Origin: Manganibacter manganicus
Lineage (GTDB): Bacteria; Pseudomonadota; Alphaproteobacteria; Rhizobiales; Rhizobiaceae
Length of the DNA stretch: 64,000 bases
Reading direction: 5' to 3'
NCBI RefSeq assembly: GCF_002075885.1
Contig: NZ_MDET01000004.1
Coordinates: 1-64,000 of the forward strand
Each line of letters begins with the position of its first letter. Position 1 is the stretch's first letter. Positions 8,090 to 16,543 of this stretch are shown here, piece after piece. The translations under genes and the position numbers were made by a program. The notes under the pieces were generated by a model, which did no database searches, was not told the DNA's origin, and saw only the letters and a list, made by a program, of their open reading frames with translations.

Positions 8090-9778
8090 ATGTCTGCGGC
8101 AAAGAGCAAAGTAAGCGTTTCACAGAAGAACGAGCAGCTTGACCTTAAAGCTGAGATCGAACGGGCAAACACCCGCTCCGACGGAACGTTCACGTTCAGC
8201 ATCGTTGCCGGGGCCATCGGCCTGGGGATCGAACTTCTGCAAAACGAACAGGCGCATGCGGCGCAGGCTAATGAGGAAAGCGCCCAATCGGGAGCGGATA
8301 GTGCCGACGATCACGGTTCGGCCGCCATGGCCGCCCAGCAGGAGCATGCGGCCACGTCCGACCTGCATCTGGGCGCCCATCAGCAGGCTGCGGCCCATAC
8401 GCTCGACGTGAATGCGCAGGCGCAGATTCATGTGAACGGCCCTGCCGCGCCGGCCAATGCGGATGCGCCGGTGCAGGCCGCCGCGCAGGACGGCGGCGAG
8501 CCTGGCTCGGTTTCGGCGGATGCGGCTGGCGGCATAGATTTCATGCATACCGCCTCGTTGCCGTCGGAGGCCGCCGGTTCCGGCTCTTCCGTAATACCCT
8601 CCACGGACCATCTCGGCGGTCAAACGGGCGGTGATGGAGCGGGGGAGCTTGTCGGCGGGATGCTGGATGGCATCGGTGGAACCGTTACGGGAGTTCTGGA
8701 ACCCGTTCTCGGCCTGCTGGACGGCGGACCGGATGGCGACGGGCTTCTTTCGCCGGTGCTGGGTGGACTTTCGCCGGTGCTCGATCCCATCGTCGGCTCG
8801 CTGATTGGCGAGGATGGCCTTGTTTCTGATCTCGTCGCGACCGTGGATGGTCTTTTGGGCGGCGGACAGGACGGCGGGTTGCTGTCCGGCGTAACCGGTA
8901 CGCTCGATGGTGTACTGACCCCGGTAACGGATATTCTGGTCGGAGACGACGGTCTTGTTCCCAATCTCGTCTCGACCGTGGATGATCTTTTGGGTGGTGG
9001 GCAGGACGATGGCGGCCTGCTGTCTGGTGTGACGGGTGCCGTAGGCGGTGCTCTGGACGGCGCCACCGATCTGTTGGCAGGTGTGCTGGGCTCCGGAGAC
9101 CATGCGGGAAGTGATGCGACAATCGTAGATGCCACATTCGATGCCGTATCCGATGTGGCGGATGCCGCCGTAGGTGTCGTGGATGGTGTGACTGATGCGG
9201 TGGGAGATGCCGTGCATGGCGCTACCGATCTTCTGGCGGGTGTCCTAGGGTCCGGGGATGCCGCGGATGGTTCGCCTGTTGAAGCGGTGACCGATATTGC
9301 GAACGATGCCGTATCTATTGTGCAAACCGCCGCCGGTGCCGTGTCCGATGTGACCGGCGCGGTGGGCACTGTGGTGTCCGATGCGGCAGACGCAGTGGGA
9401 GATGTCGTGCATGACGTCACCGGACTGGTGGGAGGATTACTGGGGTTGGGAGGCGATGGCGCAAACGATCCGGCGCCTGTTCAACTCGCATCCGAAGTGT
9501 CGAGCGATGCCGACACAGTTCCGGCGGCAGCCTCCGATATGTCGTATGGAAACGACTCAGGCGTGGCCGATGCCGGCGCGTCTCATGCAACCGATATGGC
9601 TGCGGCATCCGACGATGCGGGCGGCCTGGCGGGCGTGAGCGATGTGCTTGATCTGGGCTCCAGCCTTCTCGGTGTGATCGTCCCCAAGGTCGACTTCGTC
9701 GGCCAGGCGCATTTCGAGACCGAAGAACACCATGACGTTGGCAATTCGCATGGGTCATTGCTGAACATGCTTGTTTGA
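8090..9778 (+). CDS. Large Ala/Gly/Asp/Val-rich repeat protein, putative type I secretion substrate
   Basis: A 562-residue acidic protein with no cysteine seen. Residues about 30-50 form a hydrophobic segment (FSIVAGAIGLGIELLQ), then an Ala/His/Gln-rich stretch to about 140. From about 190 to 470 there are imperfect repeats built on GLLGGGQDGGLLSGVTG, ATDLLAGVLGSGD and DAVGDAVHD. The extreme C-terminus is distinct (VDFVGQAHFETEEHHD), with a terminal hydrophobic LLNMLV that might serve as an export signal. The ATG at 8090 has GAGG 8 nt upstream; an earlier ATG at 8018 would overlap the adaptor gene. It shares the DGGLL style with the first gene of the cluster. The function is unknown. Confidence 0.7.
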   Translation: MSAAKSKVSVSQKNEQLDLKAEIERANTRSDGTFTFSIVAGAIGLGIELLQNEQAHAAQANEESAQSGADSADDHGSAAMAAQQEHAATSDLHLGAHQQAAAHTLDVNAQAQIHVNGPAAPANADAPVQAAAQDGGEPGSVSADAAGGIDFMHTASLPSEAAGSGSSVIPSTDHLGGQTGGDGAGELVGGMLDGIGGTVTGVLEPVLGLLDGGPDGDGLLSPVLGGLSPVLDPIVGSLIGEDGLVSDLVATVDGLLGGGQDGGLLSGVTGTLDGVLTPVTDILVGDDGLVPNLVSTVDDLLGGGQDDGGLLSGVTGAVGGALDGATDLLAGVLGSGDHAGSDATIVDATFDAVSDVADAAVGVVDGVTDAVGDAVHGATDLLAGVLGSGDAADGSPVEAVTDIANDAVSIVQTAAGAVSDVTGAVGTVVSDAADAVGDVVHDVTGLVGGLLGLGGDGANDPAPVQLASEVSSDADTVPAAASDMSYGNDSGVADAGASHATDMAAASDDAGGLAGVSDVLDLGSSLLGVIVPKVDFVGQAHFETEEHHDVGNSHGSLLNMLV

Positions 9779-9799
9779 ACCGGTTGGCGTTAACCGGCC

Positions 9800-9838
9800 A
9801 AAAGCCCCGCCGTCGCAGGACGGCAGGGCTTTTGTTTT
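9800..9838 (+). terminator. Strong intrinsic terminator closing the secretion cluster
   Basis: A long GC-rich stem (AAAAGCCC plus CGCCGTC on the left, GACGGC and GGGCTTTT on the right, with one bulged A) is followed by GTTTT. It lies 21 nt after the repeat-protein stop and marks the end of the 4109-9778 transcription unit. Confidence 0.85.
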
Positions 9839-10024
9839 CCCGCGCGCTGAAAGGGATTTGGGCACAAGCTCATGCGGCTAAAAAGCCCGAGATGTCGCCG
9901 ATAGGTCAGGCGGCGACGCCTTTCACGAAGGCTTGCGGCTTGAAACTCCAAGAGAATGGTGTTTGGTTGCAAAAAAAGCGGACCATCAGATCCGTTTGGC
10001 CAATAACCCAATGGGAGAACGTCC

Positions 10025-10972
10025 ATGTCGCGTATGAAGTCCTTTGTCGCCGGCCTCGGCCTGGCGGTCACGCTTTCCATGAGCGCGGCCTATGCCGCGG
10101 AACCGGAAAGCTGCAAGGCGGTGCATTTCTCCGATGTCGGCTGGACGGACATCACCTCGACCACGGCCACGGCGTCGGTGATCCTGACCGCGTTGGGCTA
10201 TGAGCCGGACGTGCAGGTACTTTCGGTGCCCGTCACCTATGCCTCGCTCAAGTCCAAGAACATCGATGTTTTCCTCGGCAACTGGATGCCGACCATGGAA
10301 GCCGACATCAAGCCTTATCTCGAGGACAAGTCGGTGGAAGACCTCGTCACCAACCTCGAAGGCGCCAAATATACATTGGCCGTGCCGACCTACACCTATG
10401 ACGAGGGGCTCAAGAGTTTTCAGGATATCGCCAAGTTCAAGGACAAGCTCGACGGCAAGATCTATGGCATCGAAGCCGGCAATGACGGCAATCGCCTGAT
10501 CCTCGACATGATCAAGAACAACAAGTTCGATCTCGGCGACTTCGAACTGGTTGAAAGCTCCGAGGCCGGCATGCTGTCGGCTGTGCGCAGGGCGGTTCCG
10601 TCCAAGCAGGACGTGGTCTTCCTCGGTTGGGAGCCGCATCCGATGAACTCCACCATCGACATGAAATATCTGTCCGGCGGTGACGACGTATTCGGCCCCA
10701 ACTATGGCGGCGCCACCGTGCACACCAATGTGCGCGCCGGCTACACCACAGATTGCCCGAATGTCGGGAAGTTCCTGACAAACCTCATCTTCTCGCTCAA
10801 GATGGAAAACGAGATCATGGGACAGATCCTGGATGGAGGCGTCGAGCCCAACGCTGCCGCCACCGCATGGTTGAAGAAGAACCCCGATTCGCTCGGCCCC
10901 TGGCTGGAAGGCGTGACGACCTTCGACGGAAAGGACGGCCTGGCGGCCGTGCAGGCGGCGTTCGCCAAGTAA
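10025..10972 (+). CDS. choX: Choline ABC transporter substrate-binding protein
   Basis: Periplasmic receptor that delivers choline to the ChoWV importer, supplying osmoprotectant (betaine) and carbon/nitrogen. It has 315 residues with a Sec signal peptide (about 1-24, ending SAAYA). The mature protein contains the ChoX/ProX blocks HFSDVGWTDITSTTA and FLGNWMPTMEADI, and a later VFLGWEPHPMN segment that supplies aromatic-cage residues in this family. GGGAG precedes the ATG. choW starts 419 nt downstream, a large gap filled by hairpins and repeats, which probably lets choX be expressed above the membrane components. Confidence 0.95.
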   Translation: MSRMKSFVAGLGLAVTLSMSAAYAAEPESCKAVHFSDVGWTDITSTTATASVILTALGYEPDVQVLSVPVTYASLKSKNIDVFLGNWMPTMEADIKPYLEDKSVEDLVTNLEGAKYTLAVPTYTYDEGLKSFQDIAKFKDKLDGKIYGIEAGNDGNRLILDMIKNNKFDLGDFELVESSEAGMLSAVRRAVPSKQDVVFLGWEPHPMNSTIDMKYLSGGDDVFGPNYGGATVHTNVRAGYTTDCPNVGKFLTNLIFSLKMENEIMGQILDGGVEPNAAATAWLKKNPDSLGPWLEGVTTFDGKDGLAAVQAAFAK

Positions 10973-10999
10973 GCGCGCGGTTTGGGGAATTAAAGTGAA

Positions 11000-11040
11000 A
11001 GGGGCGGAAATTCATCCGCCCCTCTCCCTGTTCAGGGAGA
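11000..11040. other. Two adjacent perfect hairpins after choX
   Basis: A stem AGGGGCGGA / TCCGCCCCT (11000-11008 and 11015-11023, 6-nt loop) is immediately followed by TCTCCCTG / CAGGGAGA (11023-11030 and 11033-11040, 2-nt gap). Neither has a proper T tract, so they are more likely 3'-end stabilising or partial attenuation structures in the choX-choW transcript than a complete terminator. Confidence 0.6.
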
Positions 11041-11110
11041 AAAAGGTGCCATGAACGGCACGGTGGGACGGCAGGGCAGGATGACGTGCGATTAATCGCC
11101 ATCCCGCTCC

Positions 11111-11210
11111 AGAGCATCGGACCGGAAAGTGGTTGCCGGTTCTCGGATTATCGATGCTCCGTCAAAGTGTTGGAGCGTCCTTTGTGCGTTCAGTTGAACG
11201 CACGGCGCTT
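11111..11210 (+). repeat. Rhizobial mosaic palindromic repeat, copy 1
   Basis: A roughly 100-bp element beginning AGAGCATCGGACC and ending in a perfect hairpin GTGCGTTCA / TGAACGCAC and GGCGCT. An internal palindromic half (ACCGGAAAGTGG..CCGGTTCTCGG) is also present. It is directly followed by a second copy, and a diverged copy lies at 57571-57674 on the other strand. Organisation and sequence style resemble the RIME-type intergenic mosaic elements of rhizobia (recalled, not searched). Confidence 0.75.
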
Positions 11211-11310
11211 AGAGCATCGGACCGAAAAGTGGTTGCCGGTTTTCGGATTATCCGATGCTCCCTGAAGGTGCTGGAGCGTCCTTTGTGCGTTCAGTTGAAC
11301 GCACGGCGCT
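11211..11310 (+). repeat. Rhizobial mosaic palindromic repeat, copy 2
   Basis: Second tandem copy, closely similar to bases 11111-11210 with a few substitutions and a one-base indel. It keeps the terminal hairpin GTGCGTTCA / TGAACGCAC. Bases 11321-11345 that follow (GTTTTAACGCATGATCTTATCC) are the inverse complement of a different short repeat seen at 28757-28780, so the region is a composite of repeat modules. No gene is present between choX and choW. Confidence 0.75.
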
Positions 11311-11391
11311 CCAGGCATTTGTTTTAACGCATGATCTTATCCGAATAGCCTGCGGCTTTTCGGGTCAGGCTTTGAACCAGTGAGTGGGGGC

Positions 11392-12246
11392 ATGGATCCG
11401 GTTTCGACACTGATCGCCAGCTTCAAGATACCGATCGGCTATTGGGGCAAGGAGTTCTTCACCTTCCTGACCACCAATTTCAATTGGTTCTTCAATTCCA
11501 TCGCCGCGGGCCTGACCTGGTTTCTCGAAGCGCTCATCGACCTTCTGACGATGGTGCCGCCGGTCATTCTGGTGCTGCTGATCGCCGCGCTGGCGTGGTG
11601 GCTGCAGAAATCCTGGAAACTGGCGCTCACCGTGGTGATCGGGCTTCTTTTCGTCATCAATCAGGGCATGTGGAAGGAAACGGTGGAGACGCTGGTCCTG
11701 GTGGTCGCGGCGGCTGCCGCCTCCATGGCCATCGGTGTGCCGATCGGCATCTGGAGCGCGCATAACGCCCGGTCCTACCGCTATATCCAGCCGGTGCTCG
11801 ACCTGATGCAGACGATGCCGACCTTCGTCTATCTGATCCCGGTCCTGATCCTGTTCGGGCTCGGCGCGGCGCCGGGCCTGATCGTCACCATCATATTCGC
11901 CTCGCCCGCGCCGATCCGGCTGACCTATCTCGGCATCACGTCGGTGCCGAAGCCGATGATCGAAGCCGGCGAGGCGTTTGGGGCGACCAAACGGCAATTG
12001 CTGTGGAAGGTGGAACTGCCGTCGGCGCTGCCGACCATCATGGCCGGGCTGACCCAGTGCATCATGCTGTCGCTGTCGATGGTCGTCATCGCCGCGCTGA
12101 TCGGCGCGAACGGCCTCGGCAAGCCGGTGGTCAGGGCGCTGAATTCGGTGAATATTCCGCTTGGCCTCGAAGCCGGACTGGCGATCGTGGTCCTGGCCAT
12201 CATCCTCGACCGTATGAGCCGCGTGCGCACGGGAGCCGACCAATGA
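11392..12246 (+). CDS. choW: Choline ABC transporter permease
   Basis: Inner-membrane permease of the ChoXWV importer (ProW/OpuA-B type), 284 residues from the ATG chosen. About six to seven hydrophobic helices are visible. The BPD-type EAA loop near residues 185-205 (EAGEAFGATKRQLLWKVELP) contacts the ATPase. The ATG at 11392 follows GGGGG; a GTG at 11380 is a possible alternative start adding four residues. It overlaps choV by ATGA, so the two are translationally coupled. Confidence 0.94.
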   Translation: MDPVSTLIASFKIPIGYWGKEFFTFLTTNFNWFFNSIAAGLTWFLEALIDLLTMVPPVILVLLIAALAWWLQKSWKLALTVVIGLLFVINQGMWKETVETLVLVVAAAAASMAIGVPIGIWSAHNARSYRYIQPVLDLMQTMPTFVYLIPVLILFGLGAAPGLIVTIIFASPAPIRLTYLGITSVPKPMIEAGEAFGATKRQLLWKVELPSALPTIMAGLTQCIMLSLSMVVIAALIGANGLGKPVVRALNSVNIPLGLEAGLAIVVLAIILDRMSRVRTGADQ

Positions 12247-13424
12247 ATGCTGCGGTCGAGTTCAAAAATGTCGATATCGTTTTCGGCGACGACACGGCCC
12301 GCGCCCTGGAGATGATCGATGAAGGCGCCAGCCGCGCCGACATTCTTGCCCGCACGGGCGCGGTTCTCGGCTGTGCCGGTTGCAACCTGACGGTCAATGA
12401 GGGCGAAATCTCTGTCCTGATGGGGCTTTCCGGTTCCGGCAAATCTACGCTTCTGCGCGCGGTGAACCTGCTTAACGTGCCGGCCCGTGGCAATGTCATG
12501 GTCAAGCAGGGCGAGGGCATGGTCGACGTTACCGGCTGTAACGCGACGACGCTTCGGTCCATCCGCCAGAAGCAGGTGGCCATGGTCTTCCAGCAATTCG
12601 CGTTGCTGCCATGGCGCACGGTGGAGGAAAATGTCGGCTTCGGGCTGGAACTGGCGCATGTGCCGGAAGCCGAGCGCAAGGCGCGGGTGGAAAAGCAGTT
12701 GCGGCTGGTCGGCCTTGAGCAATGGGGCAAGAAATACGCGCACGAGCTTTCGGGCGGCATGCAGCAGCGCGTCGGCTTGGCGCGCGCCTTCGCCACCGAT
12801 GCGCCGATCCTTTTGATGGACGAGCCGTTTTCGGCGCTCGATCCGCTGATCCGTACCAAGCTGCAGGACGAATTGCTGCAATTGCAGGCGGAACTGAAGA
12901 AGACGATCATCTTCGTCAGCCACGATCTCGAAGAGGCGCTGAAGATCGGCAGCCACATCACCATCATGGAGGGCGGGCACATCGTGCAGACCGGCGCGCC
13001 GGAAGACATCGTGCTGACGCCCGCCAACGATTACGTGCGCGAGTTTATCGCCAATGTGAATCCGCTTTCGGTGCTCACCGCGTGGAACGTCATGCGCGAC
13101 AAGCGCGATCTCGACCATGGCGAGGATGGATGGGTGTGGCTCGACCGGCGCCATACGACACGTTTCAAGCTGGACAGGAACAGCTTGGTGACGTCGGCCG
13201 AGCGCAACGGCAAACAGGCAATCTGGGCGTCGTGCGATCCGATCGAAACGCTGCCGGAGGATGCGCATCAGGTCTATTGGGCCAAGGCCGGCACGTCGCT
13301 GAAGGCTGTCATGCTGGCGATGCACCGTTCGCAGACGGCGCCCGTCGCCCTGTTCGACGATCAGTCGCGCTTTGTCGGCGCCATCGGCATCCGCGACGTA
13401 TTGAGCGCGGTGCTGCGCCGATAG
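12243..13424 (+). CDS. choV: Choline ABC transporter ATP-binding protein
   Basis: ATPase of the choline importer, 393 residues. It carries Walker A GLSGSGKST (61-69), signature LSGGM (169-173) and Walker B ILLMDEP (189-195). The insert at residues 20-45 (ALEMIDEGASRADI..) is typical of the quaternary-amine ProV/ChoV subfamily. A C-terminal region of about 110 residues looks CBS-like and ends SRFVGAIGIRDVLSAVL, a segment often involved in osmotic regulation in this family. The ATG overlaps the choW stop. Confidence 0.94.
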   Translation: MNAAVEFKNVDIVFGDDTARALEMIDEGASRADILARTGAVLGCAGCNLTVNEGEISVLMGLSGSGKSTLLRAVNLLNVPARGNVMVKQGEGMVDVTGCNATTLRSIRQKQVAMVFQQFALLPWRTVEENVGFGLELAHVPEAERKARVEKQLRLVGLEQWGKKYAHELSGGMQQRVGLARAFATDAPILLMDEPFSALDPLIRTKLQDELLQLQAELKKTIIFVSHDLEEALKIGSHITIMEGGHIVQTGAPEDIVLTPANDYVREFIANVNPLSVLTAWNVMRDKRDLDHGEDGWVWLDRRHTTRFKLDRNSLVTSAERNGKQAIWASCDPIETLPEDAHQVYWAKAGTSLKAVMLAMHRSQTAPVALFDDQSRFVGAIGIRDVLSAVLRR

Positions 13425-13468
13425 GGCGTTTTTTTTGATGGATGCCGGCTCTGTTTTTTGTCGGCTGC

Positions 13469-14875
13469 TCAGCCCGCCAGCGGCAGGCTGAGGTCAGCCT
13501 GCAATCCACCTTCTGGACGATTGGAAAGGCGGATGTCGCCGCCGGCGGCGCGGGCGATGTTGCGGGCAATGGTGAGGCCGAGGCCGAGGCCGCCGGTTTC
13601 GCGGTTGCGGGACCGCTCGACGCGGACGAAGGGGCTGAACACGGCATCGAGTTGCGCCTGCGGGATGCCCGGCCCCTCGTCACGTATGGTCAACACCGCC
13701 TTGCCGGCGTCCCGACGCAGGCTGAGATGCGCCGCCTTGCCGTAGGTCACGGCGTTTTGCACCAGATTGGTCACGCAGCGCCGCAGGGCCACGGGCCGCG
13801 CGATGCAGATCAGTTCGCGCGCGCCGGTGCCCTTGCTGTCGAGATGGACGCTGTCCATTCCGTCCGCGATCGCTTCCACCAATGAGAGGAAGTCGATGCG
13901 TTCGCTGCTTTCGTCCGTCACCTCGAAGGTGGCGAAATCGACGACAGAGCGCGCGATGTCCTCGATATCGGCCAGATCGTGCGCCAGCGCGTTGCGCAGT
14001 TTCGAATTGCCGAGCAGTTCGAGGCGCAGGCGCATGCGTGTCAATGGCGTGCGCAGATCGTGCGCCAGCGCGGCCGCCAGATGCTCCCGGTCCTCGACAT
14101 AGGCCCGCAATCTGGCCTGCATGGTGTTGATGGCGCGTGCCGCCGCCTGGATTTCACGGCTGCCTGTTTCCGGGATCGGCGGGCTTTTCAGGTCGTCGCC
14201 GAGCCGCCGGACGGCAGTTTCCATCACCCGGTAGGGCGCGGTGAGCCGGCGCAGCGACCAGATCGAGGAGATGATGACCAATCCGGCGACCACCATGTAG
14301 AGCGGCAGGCTTTCGAGGCTGAAAACCGGGCCGGGAGGGATGATCGGATTGGTGAAGTTGAGCCATTGCCCGTCGCTGAACCGGATCGAGGCCGTCAGCG
14401 TTCCGCTCTCGGCGAAATTGGCCGTCAGGGCCATGAGTTCCCTTTCGACATCGCCAATGTCGGAATCCGGCCTGGCGTGCTTGTAGCTTTCATTGTCGGA
14501 AGCGCGGTCATGCCGGACACGCGCTTCGGTGATCCCGAATTTCGCCAGCCGGCCAACCAGAATGTCTTCAAGCTCGGCGAGCTGGTCGTTCTGCGCGATG
14601 GGAGAGGCCACCGCCGACTTGTCGGAGAGGGTCAGCGCATAGCTGGAATTGGCCATGCCGGTCACCATCTGCCGGCGCTCCTGCGGGCTCGCGGCGTGCA
14701 TGAGTTGCACCAGCGAGAAAGCGCGGTCGTTCAGCCGGTAATAATCGACGATGTCGCTGGAGGCGGTGCGTTCGCGCGAGACGATGAACAAAGTCGCCAC
14801 CTGGCTGGCGAGCAGGCCGGCGATGACGATGAGCAGCACCCAGCCGGGCAGGGTCTGCGGCAGGACGCGCCTCAT
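13469..14875 (-). CDS. Two-component sensor histidine kinase (EnvZ-like)
   Basis: Inner-membrane sensor kinase of 468 residues. Two transmembrane helices (about 9-32 and 190-210) flank a periplasmic sensor domain of about 155 residues. A HAMP region and a HisKA domain with the phospho-acceptor motif ALAHDLRTPLTR follow, then an HATPase domain with N box (LVQNAVTYG), DEGPGIP and GLGLGLTIA boxes. The ATG at 14875 overlaps the response-regulator stop (ATGA), so the pair is one operon. The stimulus cannot be read from the sequence. Confidence 0.9.
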   Translation of the reverse strand: MRRVLPQTLPGWVLLIVIAGLLASQVATLFIVSRERTASSDIVDYYRLNDRAFSLVQLMHAASPQERRQMVTGMANSSYALTLSDKSAVASPIAQNDQLAELEDILVGRLAKFGITEARVRHDRASDNESYKHARPDSDIGDVERELMALTANFAESGTLTASIRFSDGQWLNFTNPIIPPGPVFSLESLPLYMVVAGLVIISSIWSLRRLTAPYRVMETAVRRLGDDLKSPPIPETGSREIQAAARAINTMQARLRAYVEDREHLAAALAHDLRTPLTRMRLRLELLGNSKLRNALAHDLADIEDIARSVVDFATFEVTDESSERIDFLSLVEAIADGMDSVHLDSKGTGARELICIARPVALRRCVTNLVQNAVTYGKAAHLSLRRDAGKAVLTIRDEGPGIPQAQLDAVFSPFVRVERSRNRETGGLGLGLTIARNIARAAGGDIRLSNRPEGGLQADLSLPLAG

Positions 14876-15588
14876 TCCGAAGCGGTCTCGGGCAGGAACT
14901 GGTAGCCGCCGCTGCGCACCGTCGCGATGAGTTGCGGCGTGCGCGGGTCGTCCTCCATCTTGCGCCGCAGGCGGCTGACCAGAATGTCGATCGAGCGGTC
15001 GTAATTGACGCCGCCTTCGCCCCCCGACAATTCGATGAGCTGGTCGCGCGTCAGCACGCGCTGGGCCGAGCGCACGAAAGTGTGCAGCAGGTTGAATTCG
15101 GCGGCCGTCAGTTCCACCCGCACGTCGCCCGGCGCCAGCAGCCGCCGGCGCGAGCAATCCATGGTCCAGCCGGCGAAGCGGTAGACCTGCCGCGTTGGCG
15201 CCCGCTTTTCATCCGACATGCCTTGGCGCCTGAGCACGGCGCGGATGCGCGCCAGAAGCTCGCGTGGATCGAACGGCTTCGGCACATAATCGTCGGCCCC
15301 CATTTCCAGCCCGACGACGCGGTCGGTCGTTTCGGTGACGGCTGTCAGCATGATGATGGGCGTGGAGTACCGGGCGCGCAAGTCGCGGCAGAGTTCCAGC
15401 CCGCTACGGCCCGGCAACATGACGTCGAGAATGACGAGATCGATCTTGCCGCGCCGCATCAGCGTTTCCATCTCGTCGCCATTGGCGGCCACGGAAGTGC
15501 TGAGGCCGTGCTTGCGGAAAAACTCCTGCAGCAGGTCACGGATGCCCCTGTCGTCGTCGACGATCAGAATATGCGGATCTGGCTTCAC
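14872..15588 (-). CDS. OmpR-family response regulator
   Basis: DNA-binding response regulator of 238 residues. The receiver domain begins HILIVDDDRG, with the phospho-acceptor Asp in VILDVMLPGRSG and the conserved Lys in YVPKPFDPREL. The C-terminal winged helix ends DRSIDILVSRLRRKMEDDP..VRSGGYQFL, the usual OmpR pattern. I chose GTG 15588 (upstream AAGG) because it gives the normal family length; an ATG at 15708 adds 40 unlikely residues. It is the first gene of the kinase operon and is divergent from two small exported-protein genes that could be its targets (inference). Confidence 0.88.
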   Translation of the reverse strand: MKPDPHILIVDDDRGIRDLLQEFFRKHGLSTSVAANGDEMETLMRRGKIDLVILDVMLPGRSGLELCRDLRARYSTPIIMLTAVTETTDRVVGLEMGADDYVPKPFDPRELLARIRAVLRRQGMSDEKRAPTRQVYRFAGWTMDCSRRRLLAPGDVRVELTAAEFNLLHTFVRSAQRVLTRDQLIELSGGEGGVNYDRSIDILVSRLRRKMEDDPRTPQLIATVRSGGYQFLPETASE

Positions 15589-15815
15589 GGAATCGTGCCT
15601 TGAGATGCGAATTGCCCGAGCGAGCAGTAACGGCCGGTTTGCGGCAAATGTGAGCCGTGGCGGCGGCCGGCGCGACGAAGCTTCGCGACAGAAACAATCC
15701 GGAAACAAAATTCAACATTCCAGAAAAACTGGAGAAAGAGAAGCGGCTCATAACGCTTTCCACGGCGGCCGAATACCGGCCGGCGGGTCCGCTCCGGGAC
15801 AAACAGGAACCGACG

Positions 15816-16115
15816 ATGTCACGAAACCGGCTACGATCGATGGGGGCGCTGCTTGGCATCCTGCTCACATCCGTCGTCGCAAGCCAGGTCGAGGCAAAGG
15901 CGGTGATGTCCCGCAGCGAACAGTGCAACGGGCTCAGTCATCAGCTTGACGAAGCCATCAAGACCCATGCCGGGGCGCCGCAAGTCGTCCGGGCGAAAGC
16001 GCTTCAAAAGAAGGCGCACCGGTTCTGTGCCAGCAAGAGGCAGGCACAGGGAATACGGACGCTGGCCAATGGTTTGAAGCTTCTTGGAGTGAAACCGGTC
16101 GATCCCGGTCCGTGA
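15816..16115 (+). CDS. Small exported protein of unknown function
   Basis: A 99-residue protein with a clear Sec signal (hydrophobic ALLGILLTSVVASQ, cleavage near VEA-KA). The mature part of about 70 residues is helical and basic, with two cysteines (SEQCNG and HRFCAS) that could form a disulphide in the periplasm. The ATG at 15816 follows CAGGAACCGACG; an earlier ATG at 15657 lies in the divergent promoter region and is not favoured. It lies head-to-head with the response regulator gene and 34 nt before another small exported protein. Not recognised as a named family. Confidence 0.6.
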   Translation: MSRNRLRSMGALLGILLTSVVASQVEAKAVMSRSEQCNGLSHQLDEAIKTHAGAPQVVRAKALQKKAHRFCASKRQAQGIRTLANGLKLLGVKPVDPGP

Positions 16116-16149
16116 CACTCGATTCCACTTGAGACAAAGGAAAGCACCC

Positions 16150-16371
16150 ATGAAAAAGTCCCTCCTCTCCGCGCTCGGCTTGGGCGTCGCTCTCGCCTTC
16201 TCGGTGCCCGCCATGGGCGTCGCGAATGCCGCCACCACCGCGGCCGCCACGACGACGGCTCGGGCAACCAAAGCCCCGGTCCACACCAAGAAGATGGTGA
16301 AGAAGCACAAGAAGCATCAGATCAAACACACAGCCAAGAAGAAGATGGTCAAGGAAGCGCCGAAGGCCTGA
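16150..16371 (+). CDS. Small exported Lys/His-rich basic protein
   Basis: A 73-residue protein with a signal peptide of about 27 residues (ending GVANA). It is followed by an Ala/Thr linker and an extremely cationic tail of about 35 residues with repeated KKMVKKHKKH-type blocks. The ATG at 16150 follows GACAAAGGAAAGCACCC. Such short Lys-rich exported proteins are common in rhizobia but have no assigned role. It probably shares a transcript with 15816-16115 and ends at a strong terminator. Confidence 0.6.
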   Translation: MKKSLLSALGLGVALAFSVPAMGVANAATTAAATTTARATKAPVHTKKMVKKHKKHQIKHTAKKKMVKEAPKA

Positions 16372-16395
16372 GCCTTCAGCGACTTTCATGTCGCC

Positions 16396-16436
16396 AAAAG
16401 CCACTCGTGCGCGATGCCGCACGGGTGGCTTTTTTC
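16396..16436 (+). terminator. Intrinsic terminator
   Basis: The stem AAAAGCCACTCGTGC pairs with GCACGGGTGGCTTTT with one mismatch, and is followed by further T residues. It lies 24 nt after the small basic protein gene. Confidence 0.85.
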
Positions 16437-16543
16437 GGCAGCGTGAAAGGTTCACCGGATAATGGAAATTGCTGAGCGACAGTAGTGGGGTGGGAAGCGG
16501 GATGGTCGGCTTTTGGTGCAGATCAGGAGAATAGTCGACGTCA

